From positions 17,996,840 to 18,060,839 of the forward strand of contig CM075767.1 in NCBI GenBank assembly GCA_037974665.1: 64,000 bases of DNA, given 5' to 3'. The position numbers and the translations under genes were made by a program. Under the pieces are notes generated by a model. It was not told where the DNA came from. It saw nothing but the letters and a program-made list of their open reading frames with translations, and made no database searches. This DNA is from Ehretia macrophylla. Its lineage: Eukaryota > Streptophyta > Magnoliopsida > Boraginales > Ehretiaceae. Positions 1-11,606 of this stretch are shown piece after piece (the first letter of the stretch is position 1; each line of letters begins with the position of its first letter).

Positions 1-3000
1 ATCCAAAATATGTCTATGTTGTGGTTATTACTACTAATAGCCAAAATATCATCTTTGCCCTCAACCAAAGGAAAAATGAACGGTGATGATTGCTGAACCT
101 GGCATCATATAGTTCAAAATATCCTTGAGGAACAAATAGGTGCTTGAGTTATGTTGTGGTGAACCATTAGGGTGAAAACACCACTCCGCATAAGAGGTAG
201 AAGCCTATCGAGTTGGAAAAATGCTAATGATTGCATCACATTGCTGAGCATTATGCATATTGCCTCATTACTTAGTAAGACCTACTGATGTGGGGATTTT
301 GAAAGCTTGAAAGAGAAATTCAGTGGAATTTCTATTTCTAAGCTAAGTCAGCTTATAATCAAGTTCGACAGATGCTAGAAGTATCCCAATGCTACTGAGA
401 GGTAGCATTCTCGAGATATCGAACATAATTAGAGAACCGAAGCCAGTTGGCCACATTCTCACTAATGAACAACTAGTGCAAGTTGTCATCGTATTATTTC
501 CATTTAGCTGAGTGCACATAATTGTCAACATGATGTACAATAGGAATGTTCAGACGTTCCAAACATAAAATGTCAACTAGAGATTGAAGATAACGCCTCT
601 TAGCCATCTAGGCCATTGGTCAAGCTTATGTAGCTAAGTCCAATAAACAAGGGTCATGAGGATCCAAGCACAAGGGGCAATGACTCCAATGATAAAAAGA
701 AATGATAAGCTGACTGAGAGGCCAAGAAGGTCAAACGTATATGTGACAAATTGGAGCTATGTGCTACAATTGTCATAAGAACGGTCACTAAGCTCGGAAT
801 TGCCTTGAGCCGAAGACTAAGCCTCTAAGCCTATAACTAGACATGAAGGAGCATTTACAATACCATTAAATTTTGGGTGAATTACGGTGGATGTTTGTAG
901 GACATAATCCGAGAGTTGAAGACAAGGGCATCGGCACTTGTTAGCTACCACTATGTGATGGTCAAACTCTAATTTTTTCCATGCATCCTATAAGCTCATA
1001 TTCTAGAAATACATGGTCTATGGAGAAAATCCTCTTACGATTAGGTTCTCAACTTCGAATATATATAACTCAGTCAAATTGTTAGGAACAACTCATTATA
1101 AATATGGCTATATATTATGGATGGTCTTCTTGTTCTATACGCTGAACATGAAGAACCATTGCTATATAAATATGTGTTTTTAACGCTATATCGTTGAAAT
1201 TTGTAGCATAACAAGCTAGGCATATTGAGCAAAATAGAATGAACAGACTCGCAAGAAAAGGTCTTTTGAGGTTGTGATTTGCATAATTCTATCTGCCCCT
1301 GTGTACAAGTTGTCTAGCTAATAACTCCACAATAAAAATGTTTGGCGAAGGCTTGCAAGCTAGTTTTCAATTGTCTTGAATTCATCCTGAAATCTATGGT
1401 CCAAAGAATGATAGGGAGAGGCATGAGGCCTCACATTTCGTTACTTTTCTCAAAGCTTTCACAAGTGTTGGTCTTGCCCTTTTTGTTCTCACATGTCCGA
1501 AATTTAACTGCTTTGGACGATATTCTAATCATGTTGAGAATGAAACCAACATAATGAGAAATCTTTGAGAACCGATCTAGTTCGGTGATATTGATTTGAT
1601 TTGTTCAAAACAATTTGTGACGAAAAAGGTATGGCGTGAGGGCTAAATATTCTTGGCACTTCGCAACTATGAGACGTTGTAGAAGAAGGAATAAAACCTT
1701 ATTGGATGTGGTTAAGTATATGTTGGCTCATGTAGTTTTCTCAATTTTGTGTTGAGAATAAATAACTGCCACATAGATATCTACTTGACCGAGAGCCCTA
1801 GAAATCAGTCACTTCAACACTCTATGCGTCATGGACAGGTGGTGAACTAGTCCGTGATGACTTATGACTATATGAGTTGACTACTTTTGTTCATCACGTT
1901 TCTCATGAGCTTGAGAAATTTAAACCAAAAGGAAATATGTGTATTTCTATTTGGTACTTTGAACGCTCCAAAGGGAATATTCATTGCTAAACAGATAGTG
2001 AGAGTGTGTCTGAACTCAACATTCTTGAATATAGAATTTCCTAGTAGGAGATTCAGTTTTCTGACTTGAATACTCATAATGGTCCTATCTCTCACAAATT
2101 TTCACTTGAAATGAGGATTTGTTTCCGTTCACTGATCCAAGTGGGAGAGAAACACGTTTGGTTTGGTTTGGTCCACTTGAATTTGTTTCAAGATCAAAGT
2201 GAGTTTGTCTCATAAACCGGTTTGTGGATCATGTTCACTTGCAATAGTAATATCGGTTTGATCAACTCAAATCTGTTTCGGTTTGATCAACTCGAATCTA
2301 TTTTGTGATCAATGTGAGTTCGTTTCACTACCGAGTGATTATAAAAATAAGTTTTTCATTTGATTACTAGTTAAGATGATGATGGATCTTAGATAGTGGC
2401 TGAAATTCTCTTATTTTTTTGTAAGGGAAAGTCGGATGAAAATCAATGAAAGAACAATTGGATTTAATATCAAATAAAAACTCGCTAGTGACTAAACATT
2501 GTACCCAAATTGAAGGTATAACTTGCAAGTAAACCTTCTTTCATTGTTAGGTTTGTCTCTATTCACCTATTTCTGATCATGTCACCCAATTGAACCTCAA
2601 ATTATATCAGATGGATGTAAAGGTGATGTTTCTTAGTGAAAAAATGTAAGAATAATTTATTATGTATGATCTTCAAATGGTTCAATAAGGCATATGTGTA
2701 TATGTCAATTGATCTGAGAGTAGATATGTGGTTTTATCTCTCTAGATAGATGATATCATTGATCAGAAATGACAAGGAATATATAGTCACTATCAGGAAG
2801 TGGTTAATTGTCCTTAACTTTGTGGGATAAAGAACATTGGTGGAGTAGCTTATGTTTTAAGAGTCAAGATCCAGAGAGGTCAATCTAAGATTCTTGTTTT
2901 TGTTGCAAGAGTCATATGTCAAGCAAGTTCTTGAATGACTCAACGCGTAAGTCTACAAACCTATGGATGCTCCTGTAACTGAGGGATAAAGCCTAAGCGA

Positions 3001-3640
3001 AGGGAAGTGTCCCCAATGCCAGAATAGACTGATGAGATAAAATGTTCCTTATTCAAGCATCATGAGAAACCCTGTATATATTGTGGTATGTACATGGCCA
3101 GATATTCGTTCTTGCCATGGAATTGATATGTTGTTATCAATCAAAGTCTTAGACAAGTTTGTTAGAGCATTGTCAAAAGATCTTGAGGTATTTGAAAGGT
3201 AACTTAGATTTTGCCTATGCCATTGAAATGTTGATCTCTATCAGTAGAGATCCACAAGTGCTAATTTGGGTGATAACCCAGATGAGCGTAAAGTTACCTC
3301 TTATGTTTTCTTGCTGGTCAATGGCACGCCTTTGTGGAATGGCAAGAAACAAATATGCATAGTATTGTCAACTGTGGAAATTGAGCTGTGTGGCATGCTC
3401 AACAACTATGCAAAAGGCAGTATAGCTCGAGAGATTATGATGGACTTGAGATGAGTCAGTTGCTAGACAAGTAATGACGATCTATTGTGTCCATTAATTA
3501 TCCATCGCCTATATTAAGGATCCTAAATTTCATGGCGAGACTTAGTATATAGATATTATGGCTTTGTGTCATAAAAGGAAGTGACTGTAGAACATTCACC
3601 TACGCAAGAGATGGCAGTGACCCACTCGATAAGTTCATAT
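1..3640 (+). pseudogene. Copia-1: degenerate Ty1/Copia gag-pol remnant
   Basis: Decayed coding region of a Ty1/Copia retrotransposon whose 5' end lies left of the window. Recognisable parts, in order: a gag zinc knuckle of CX2CX4HX4C form at 762-803 with a stop codon directly after the His; a reverse-transcriptase stretch at about 2593-2960, including a match to the family's QMDVKTAFL block and a later YVLRVKIQRG block; and an RNase H-like stretch at about 3159-3454 (ILRYLKG, then a degenerate LSTVEIELCGM). No long frame survives: the pieces lie in different frames with many stops. Integrase and protease could not be placed. Domain order (RT and RNase H last) gives Copia and the + orientation. 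The element is inactive. Confidence 0.75.
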
Positions 3641-4878
3641 GTAGAGATATGTATTTGTTGTAGTAGAATCTCTAGGATTGCGTAGGACTTGATATTGATG
3701 TTCTGTAAAGTATTGTGTAATTACTAATGTATTCATACTAGTGAGTATTTGATGCCAGTTCATAATGAACAAAATTTTCTTTATGTGTTTGGTTAGTGCC
3801 TTGTCTTTGTGATAAGTTTGGAAGAAATCGAGTATGAGTATGCTAGCACAGATTGGCATCAAAAAGTATGTCAACAGGTTGATGAGATTGACTCTCTCAC
3901 ACGAGCAATCGCCTCTGGCGCAGTGAGAGCGTGCAGAGATAAGACGATATGAGTTGGTTAGTATTTGTCGAGAAATACTATACTCATATAAGATACGTCG
4001 CCTTAAGTATTGGTTTGGAATTGGTTTCTGTGACAATATTAAGATGAGACCTCTTAATTGTATATGTTACAATTAAAGACTGACATGAGGTCGATATGGA
4101 TTCTCACGGTCCATATAACCTGTTTGTAGCCAGATTTAAAACCTTGATTACTAAGTATATTAAGTTCGAGGATTCATGTTAGTTTCTGAGTGTTAACTAA
4201 ACAAAGATCTGTACGGTGTTTTGATTTAGGTAAAGACATACGCCCCTTATAAGGGAAGTCACACCGTAACACATGTTTCATACCATGTGTGCTTTGTGAC
4301 CGTAAAAGGAAGTGAGTGAATGAATCCCTGCTTCACCACTGTGAGTTCTTGAAGCAATAAATGCTTATTAGGGGTACACTTAGTGGCCTACGCTCATATT
4401 CTGATAGGTCAAGTTTAATGTTAGTTACTTTGGTATGTCACTTAAAAGATCACATTAGATTCGATCATATGGGACATGTCCGAGAAACCGATTGACTTGA
4501 CTTAGAAGGATATTAGTGCGAAAGGAAGACTGTTCGCATCTGGGTTCACATGTGTTCATTGGTCGACCAGTTATACAATGTTTGTGATTGAACATAACTA
4601 TGACTACATGTTTGAGATTTAAAGGTCAAACATAGCCTACGAGGGATAAGGTGTGTGTTGACTGCTGTGAACTTAAAATTGGTCTAGGGTACAGTGAGAT
4701 ATTTTCTTCCATTGAAGACTGTAGCTCCCATGTCATCCATAACGGGTGCATGGTATGAGCTTTCACTTGTTGTGTGCTCGAGGGTTGCACGACTTATTTG
4801 CCCGTATGAATTTGATGATGGTTCCCGACAAGGTCGTAGAGAGATATAGTGGTGGATATGTGTCTACCCATCTTGTGC
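3500..4878 (+). other. Copia-1 3' noncoding region
   Basis: About 1.4 kb between the RNase H remnant and the polypurine tract. I find no convincing frame here. The 3635-4036 minus and 4746-5141 plus open frames lack recognisable domains and are taken as chance. Some Copia lineages have a long untranslated stretch in this position. Confidence 0.5.
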
Positions 4879-4888
4879 AAGTGGGAGA
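4879..4888 (+). other. Polypurine tract of Copia-1
   Basis: AAGTGGGAGA directly precedes TGTTAG. This is the usual Copia arrangement of polypurine tract followed by the first bases of the 3' LTR. Confidence 0.7.
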
Positions 4889-5702
4889 TGTTAGATTTTG
4901 GGGCTGGGTTGCCCAATATGGGTTGACCCGGCCCGACCCATTTAGTATGGGTTTATGGAAGTTATGGGAAGTTATTTCCATAACTTCCTATCCTATTTCC
5001 AAATATAGAAATAGGAAAAAGATAACTGAACGTGTCAATTCTAAGAGAAAGAAGACAGAGTGTCTTCTTCTATGGCTTTTCTATCTAAAATACTCTCTAC
5101 CATTTTTACTAAGTGTATTAATCAAATCAAAGGGTTCTTAAGTTGTGGCAAATAATTCAAAGTCGAATTGGTACTTTGAATTTCGATTAGCGGCTTCTAT
5201 ACGGTGGAACTAATATGGCAAATTGCTACACACTATTCTGCATATACTATAAAGTTAGTATTTAATTCAGTTTATGAAGAATCCATATTATGTATTAAAT
5301 TTCTTCAAGATTTGAATCAACTTAAGTCTATGTGACAATAGGATTAACTTAAACCACAAAATCAAAGGATTTCTATAAATAATCTTTCATTAGCCTTGCA
5401 AAAGAAAAAAGCAAAAAAAAAAAAAAAAAAAAAAATCTAATAACTCACACACCTTGGTTATATGATCTTTGTACTCTACTACTCTCTTTACCTTCTCTAC
5501 CTTATCTATTCTAGTCCTTTTCCAAAGTCTCCATCATCAATTCTCTCGCCTGATCTGCCTACCCTATCTCTCGTCTCTATCTTTTGTTAGGTATAACATT
5601 ACAACATTCTTTGACTCTCTCCTTTGCATCAACCCAAGCATGCATACATACATCTAGGACACTGCAGCATCAAAGTTTTACTGTACAACTGAACTACTAA
5701 CA
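4889..5702 (+). repeat. Putative 3' LTR of Copia-1 (right end uncertain)
   Basis: Starts with TGTTAG after the polypurine tract. The 5' LTR is outside the window, so the right border cannot be fixed by comparison. CTAACA, the inverted match to the start, occurs at about 5697-5702 and is offered only as a candidate end. The segment holds an A run at 5413-5435 and a short palindromic GGAAGTTAT...ATAACTTCC stretch near 4958-4987. Confidence 0.45.
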
Positions 5703-5973
5703 CTAGTAATACAATTTAATTTTTGGTTTTCAATAGATGATATATATCAAAGAGTAACTGATTTTTATTCAATTTTCACAATAATTGAAATACATCACAG
5801 GAATACATCCAACATATAATTGCCAAGTGCATACTAACTTGCACAATATAAAAACTGAGATAAGTAATATGTTAAAATTTTATTCAATTTTCTTGAGCTT
5901 ATTAGATAAAAGAGGTCCAAATTTTTATTTGGAATACTTAAAATACATTGTCACAACATACATAACATTATGC
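5703..5973. other. Intergenic AT-rich stretch downstream of the terpene synthase
   Basis: No gene seen. It lies between the Copia-1 LTR and the poly(A) signal of the minus-strand terpene synthase. Confidence 0.5.
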
Positions 5974-5979
5974 TTTATT
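5974..5979 (-). terminator. Poly(A) signal of terpene synthase
   Basis: AATAAA on the minus strand, about 40 nt beyond the TGA stop codon at 6019-6021. The spacing suits a plant polyadenylation signal. The damaged paralogue at 27.6 kb keeps the same motif in the same place. Confidence 0.6.
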
Positions 5980-6018
5980 GGCATACAAATATGATAATGA
6001 ACCAAGAAGAAGTATAAA

Positions 6019-9000
6019 TCATACATTCACAGGGTTGACAAGCACCAGGTAAATGATTTTTTCAAGCATGACCTTGGAATGAGTATACCCATCATTATCT
6101 TTATATACGGTATGTAATACTCGAGTCAAGTTGTCAATTCGTGTGAGGATTGGCATTGGTACAACAATGGGGTCAAGGCATTCTCTGTTTATATCTTTCC
6201 ATGCATTTGTAACTCGTTTGCGAAACTCTACGAGAGCATCTTCCTTTGAGGTACAATGCTCGTTCATATAACTTTCAACTGCTGATGCCACATGTCCTCT
6301 TTCTTGCTCAAACTGCATATTATATTAGATCAGTATGTGACAATCAGTGACAAAATGGTAAAATTAACTCGTGAAACTTTAGTGGTAATCTCTTCTTGTT
6401 TGAAAAGATAATCAAGAACGAAGCCTTTGTGTTTCTTGAAACCATCTTAACTATCTTTCCTTTAGTTTTCGTTGGAGAGTGAAATAAGCTTATCAAAATA
6501 AAGAGTAGAGGCACTATATTTGGATTAAAATTGACTTCTTTCTTCTTGGTTAAAGAATGGAAAACATGATTTTATTTTGGGTTAATACCACTTTTAGTCC
6601 CTTATCTTTGCCTTCATTGACACTTTGGTCCTTATATTCAAAAGTACAACTTTTCAGTCCCTTATCTTTTAAATTTGGGACACCGCTAGTCCTATTTGCT
6701 AAATCTATTAATTTTTGGACGGGAATAGCACGTGCGCGGCACATGTGATTTTTTTTCCCCAATTTGCAAGGGTAATTTGGTCCGAAGTGTGCCATTTCCG
6801 TCCAAAAATTAACAGATTTAGCAAATAAGACTAACGATGTCCCAAATTTAAAAGATAAGGAACTGAAAAGTAGCACGTTTGAAGATAAGGGACCAAAGTG
6901 TCAATAAGAGCAAAAATAAGAGACTAAAAGTGGTATTAACCATTTTATATTTATTTAAAACATAGATTTTAAATCACATAAGAGAATAATCAAACTATAA
7001 CTCATATCATAGGAGATAATAGAATTCTTATTAAAATTTTTCATGTTCAACTTTTACATTTATGTGACTAACTTAAAATCTTTCATGCTCAACTTTTACA
7101 TTTATGTGACCTAACTTATAATTGTTATCATTTATTATTCTTCAGTAAACCAATAATTCCTATGTCATGCAGTAAAGAAATATAACTTGTACCAAGATAA
7201 ATTAAATTTAGGATTCACCAAAATTGGATGATAATAATGACAAAGAATCAGCAGGAATAATTTCAAATTAAGCGATAGAAAATGATTGTGGCGGACATAA
7301 TTAAGTATTACTTTACACCCAAAAAAAATTAAGTATTTACTAAAAGCTTTTTGGACTATAAGTGAAATTATCGAAAAATATTTCAAATATTCGTCTGTTT
7401 TACCTCGTGGCTTGCCACGTCATTTATTAATCTGCCAATTATTGATGAAGCTCGAATAATTAGAGGTTCACTAAATGCCCATTCGAAGACCTCTTGTGTT
7501 AGTATGTCTCCCATTCCAACAAATGAAGTTGTTGCAAGCATCATGTAAGCCGCTGATACAAGTGCAACATTCATATACTCCTCGAATTTCGGAACATAGT
7601 TCGTGTGATACCATTTAGCCTCTTCAAAATATGCTCTAACTAATTTCTTCATCTGAAAATTAATTGAAATAATGGGAATCAAATATAGTCCACTGCTAAT
7701 TTATGGAAAGGATGCAATATTATAATCCTGACCTCTTCTATTGCATAGTATGTGGCGTATGATTTGCCTTGCTTGGCCAATTCTTGATCTATTTCAGTGT
7801 AAACATCCAGTAGCGCAAGATAACAATGTCTCATGTATGACGGCAGTTGATGTGTGGCAGAAATATTCCAACTGCAAATCAAGTTGAAAATGATAAAGGA
7901 TTTGAATTAAGCTCAACTAGTAAAAATCTTGAGGGTGTAACCAGTGGTCGCCAGTTCGACTTCCCTCAGGGTCACTGGAGGTTTATTCGGTTGTTAATTT
8001 TAGGGTCCCATGAGATTAGTCGAGCAAATATCAAATACCTACTGATTTTTTTTTTTTTTTTTATAAAAAAGGAAAAAAATGAAGGGATTTGAATTAACCT
8101 CTCAATCGCATCTGTAAAAAGTTGAAGCTCGTCAAATATTCCATATACATCGTAAATGTCATCGATAATGGAAGTCATACTAAATACTTTGGTTAATATT
8201 CTCCTAGCAACACAATATTGAGGCTCAAAATAAACTTCTATTATCCAATAGCAGCACTCTATTAATCTGTCTCTTGCGAAAGGGAAATTTTTGGGGACGT
8301 CCAAGTCTTTCCACCACCTAAAAATTATAAAAGTGTTATTGAATATACAACTAAAATACTTTATTCAACTCAAAGTTTATTACTGGTCGAGAAATTTAAT
8401 TACCTTGTAATACGACTTAGTTCTTTTTGGTGCATCTTCTGCAATATGTTGAAGTCCAATTTGGCAAACTTAAGTAATACATCGTTATGTAGTTCATCTT
8501 CTTGGTATATTGATATGTACTCTCTCGCTCCAAGTCTTGGCATCGTCAATCTAATTGGAGTCTTAAGAGCTTTAATGACTTGTGCTGCAAGAAAATTGCT
8601 CAGGTTGGACACCATGGACTCAAGGTGAGTGGTGGTGAATGTTAGTGCTTCCTCAAGAATATCTTCCCCATGGACTCTAAGATGAGCTGCCTCATACAAG
8701 CTTAGAATTCCTAGAACGTTGCTTGATAGAGCTTCATCGAATTTTCCCTTCGTATCCTTGAATTTGTTGAACACGTCTGGTTCAAAACCAAAAACTTGAT
8801 TTGAGATAAGAAAGGGGCCATGCATGAAAAATATTTAAGCAAGGGAACAAACTAATTTACCTCCATAATTTTGGTTACGCACGGTGCACATATCAACGTG
8901 GCTCCACATGCAAGTTGCGTCAAGTATTTAGAAACGTCTATATATAAACTCGTTGTCTAATAAACCTCAATGTACTCTTATCTATTACCTTTTAAGCATA

Positions 9001-10037
9001 AGATAACTAGATTCATTTAAAAGAGAAAATGTTGTGGCCAGCCCAAAGAACCGGAGAATAAATGGGTCTTAATACATATGTATAGAACTCAACTATTGAC
9101 CCAAAAGCTTAAGTTTTTTGGTCTTGAGTCTACACATGTTTATTAATAGCTCATTATTCACCTAATCTTTTTATGTGAAGAAAATAATTCTCTTTACTTT
9201 TTAGTTCACCATGTAAAACTCTTAACAAAACTTTTTTTTTTTTGCTGGTCAAATGCTTCATGTCTTGAATCATGATGAGAAGATAAATTCAGGTTTTCTA
9301 TGGACAAGGATCTAAGTGATTCCTTGCACATATATACTTGTATTGATAATGTTTTATGTCATCTTTTCACCCTTGTTTCTATGTATGCTAAGAGGTTATA
9401 TATTTATTTCAAATCGTTCACGTATATAGTAAAAAGCTGCGTTATATATGAGGGACGCGTGAAATATTGATACAATGTAATGCTGTAGTAGTAAAAAATT
9501 AAGCTGTCAATTGCTTACCACAAGTGATAGGATGGCCTTGTTGCCTAAGTAATCGGAATCGAAGCGCGATAGCATAAATGTCACTGCCATCTTTTTCAAA
9601 GCATTCATGATAGAAATCATAAATGTATTTTAATGTGGCATCAATCTCGCTTTCGAAATGGTAAGACACCCCTAGGCGTTGGATTGCATCAATCAACTCT
9701 AACTTTTGCAAGGACTTGCCCGGAGCTGCCAATAGCATTTTCCTCACCTCTTCTTTTAGTAGTTCATGGTCACTTTCTTCATGAGATTCATTTTCCTGTA
9801 ACACGAACTTGACTTATTTAGGGTAAATTGCGTTACGGGCTACTAAACTTGCACGAAGTTCGAGAACTGAATGAAAATGAACAAATAACTAATAGTCTTC
9901 ACCGTGGGGCTAGAATCACATGAAAGGATAAAATCTCCCCAGATGCATGGATGAAAATTTGCAGAACGTCGAGCAACCTCACGACCAGAATTTTGATAGG
10001 AGAGAGGAACAACTGAGGCAGGAAATTGAGCCTTCAT
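6019..10037 (-). CDS. Terpene synthase, TPS-a type (probable sesquiterpene synthase), 7 exons
   Basis: Class I terpene synthase that should ionise and cyclise a prenyl diphosphate, most likely farnesyl diphosphate in the cytosol. Exons (transcript order): 10037-9903, 9795-9519, 8794-8404, 8317-8099, 7871-7733, 7652-7404, 6312-6019. All introns are GT-AG and phases join without a break to 567 codons plus TGA, the normal TPS-a length. Motifs: RRx8W (R23, R24, W33), RDR at 283-285, DDIYD at 320-324, and the second metal site NDxxSxxxE (N464, S468, E472), which spans the exon 6/7 junction. There is no plastid transit peptide before RRx8W, hence the cytosolic sesquiterpene prediction. The ATG chosen is the first in frame; a TATA box lies 73 bp upstream. 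Oddities: codon 341, split across intron 4, reads Ser where the family usually has Arg; introns 4 and 6 carry insertions. The product cannot be predicted from sequence. Family is secure, substrate is inference. Confidence 0.93.
6579..6941. mobile_element. Foldback/MITE in terpene synthase intron 6
   Basis: Terminal inverted repeats read GGTTAATACCACTTTTAGTC at both ends, with a second inverted block inside around AATTTTTGGACGG. Flanks ATTTTATTTT (6569-6578) and ATTTTATATT (6942-6951) match at 9 of 10 bases, a target duplication of the size Mutator-like elements make. No coding capacity. It accounts for about a third of the 1,091-bp intron 6 and does not touch either splice site. Confidence 0.75.
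7911..8084 (+). mobile_element. tRNA-derived SINE (Au-SINE-like) in intron 4
   Basis: The head resembles a tRNA gene (GCTCAACTAGT as A-box-like, AGTTCGACTTCCC as B-box-like). It is followed by a GAGATTAGTCGAGC stretch, as I recall from Au-type SINEs, and a T-run and A-rich tail. It is flanked by perfect 13-bp repeats GGATTTGAATTAA at 7898-7910 and 8085-8097. It lies opposite to the host gene. The right-hand repeat includes one base of the exon 4 splice donor (GT at 8098-8097 on the minus strand). Confidence 0.75.
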
Positions 10038-10109
10038 GTTTTGGTTGGCAGGTGAATACAATGAAAGTAAGTTATTTGGATATTCTACACATTTCGCTTG
10101 AGCGAATGC

Positions 10110-10119
10110 TATATTTATA
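10110..10119 (-). promoter_or_regulatory. TATA box of terpene synthase
   Basis: TATAAATATA on the minus strand, 73 bp upstream of the ATG at 10037. A start site about 30 bp downstream would give a leader of roughly 40 nt. Confidence 0.6.
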
Positions 10120-10715
10120 CTACGATTCTATATGTTTCGTAACAAGTTTTAATTGCTTAATTAAGACTGCGGCTTGGTTTCCATCATCTTTATCTTCATA
10201 AAGGAGTTCTCTAGGGTGGATTTTGAATTTTTTTTTTTGTGAATAAAAATAGGAATTTCACTCATGAAACATTCAACTAACTCCAGTGATTTCAAACAGT
10301 ACGTCAACTATGTTTATCGCAAGAAAAACTTCCATGAGCAATAGAAATATGTGCTTCTGTACACGAATATGCATTTAAAAAAATTGGGGTCAAACACCTA
10401 AATAGTCCCTAAAGTGTTGAAGTATTTTTTTTTTTTTTTACCTCACACCCCACCAGTCCCACTAACATGAAATGCGAACCTTAATCTCCCAACTATCAAG
10501 AAGAGTAATCTACTACTAGACTATTACTAAACCTCCCCTAAACTATTTAAAGTTATTCTCATTAGATTATAAATTTTCATCTTGGGACTTCAAGGTCCTA
10601 GATTTTTTTTTTTTTTTTTTAACTTTTACATGCCCTAGACTTTAGGGTCCTAGAGTTTCATAAGTGTACAAATTCAATTTTAAATGACTTTCCGTTAATC
10701 TATAGGGTCCTATGA
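10120..10715. other. Upstream region of terpene synthase
   Basis: Noncoding. It holds T runs near 10427 and 10603 and three copies of AGGGTCCTA (about 10588, 10647 and 10704). I see no gene. Distal promoter elements could lie here but none is recognised with confidence. Confidence 0.4.
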
Positions 10716-11606
10716 TTTGGCATTCAGATACTTTCCTAGTCATTATTGTCTCTTAGTGACTAAAAGGTAGATTGCTGAACGTCGAGTTCAAATGAAAGGA
10801 TTTGAGTCATCAATTTTCAAAATATTTCCATCAATTTTAAAATCATGATTTCTTCCCTTTTTATATATATATTTTTTGTTTCTTTCCCTTTCCAATCAAG
10901 ATTTAGTAATGTAAGTAAAAGTCTTCTCTCTCTCTCTTCTGTCTCCTCTCTCTCTCACGCGCATAAACCCAGCAGAACGTTAAAACTCCATCGTTGAAAT
11001 TCTATCTAAGCCACAAGCGCAAACATTATCCTACCAATTCTTCTATACAAATCTTGGTTTTTGATTGCATTATCTCTGTATTCATATTCTCCAAAAAGAA
11101 TAGTTATATAGAAAAGCTTTTTAGATGAAATAATTTATTTGTGGTCTCAACAAGTGACTTGACAAATTAAGATTTCAAGAATTTTATTCAGACATCCTAA
11201 TTCAACTATTACTACCATTGTTGCTCTGCGTCCATTAGAAAACTATACTTCTAAACTATATAAATGCAGCCACATCTGCGTTTTTACTGGATTTTTGGCT
11301 TGGCTCGAATGGTCCTTAAAATCAATTCATCATAGATGGAGTTTCAACAATGGAGTTTTAATGTTCTACGTGTGAGAGAGAGGGGAGATGGAAGAGAGAG
11401 AGAAGGCTTTTACTCACATTATTAAATCTTGATTGAAAAGGGAAAGGAAAAAATAAAAATAAAAAGGCAAGAAATCATGATTTTAAAATTGATGAATATA
11501 TTTTGAAGATTGATGACTCATTTTTTCATTTGATTCCAATGCTTAGCAATCTACCTCTTAGTCACTAAGAGACAATAATGACTAGAAAATGATTCGAATC
11601 CGTTTG
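10716..11606. mobile_element. Large foldback element upstream of terpene synthase
   Basis: The arms are long inverted repeats. CTAGTCATTATTGTCTCTTA near 10736 recurs inverted near 11565-11585, and the match continues inward through an ATCATGATTT block and a block around TTAAAACTCCA...GTTGAAAT near 10980 / TTTCAACAATGGAGTTTTAA near 11342. Borders are approximate and I found no target duplication. No protein is encoded; the open frames here are short and featureless. A truncated copy lies at 12,862-13,411. Confidence 0.65.

Noticed and set aside
3635..4036. 133-residue minus ORF in the Copia-1 3' region
   Set aside because: No domain, no promoter, and it lies within the retroelement's untranslated stretch.
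7911..7990. Possible tRNA gene in intron 4
   Set aside because: Only A- and B-box-like pieces are present; no cloverleaf can be formed, and the flanking duplication and tail mark it as a SINE.
7847..8092. 81-residue + strand ORF over terpene synthase intron 4
   Set aside because: Covers the SINE and its T run; opposite to the gene and without coding character.
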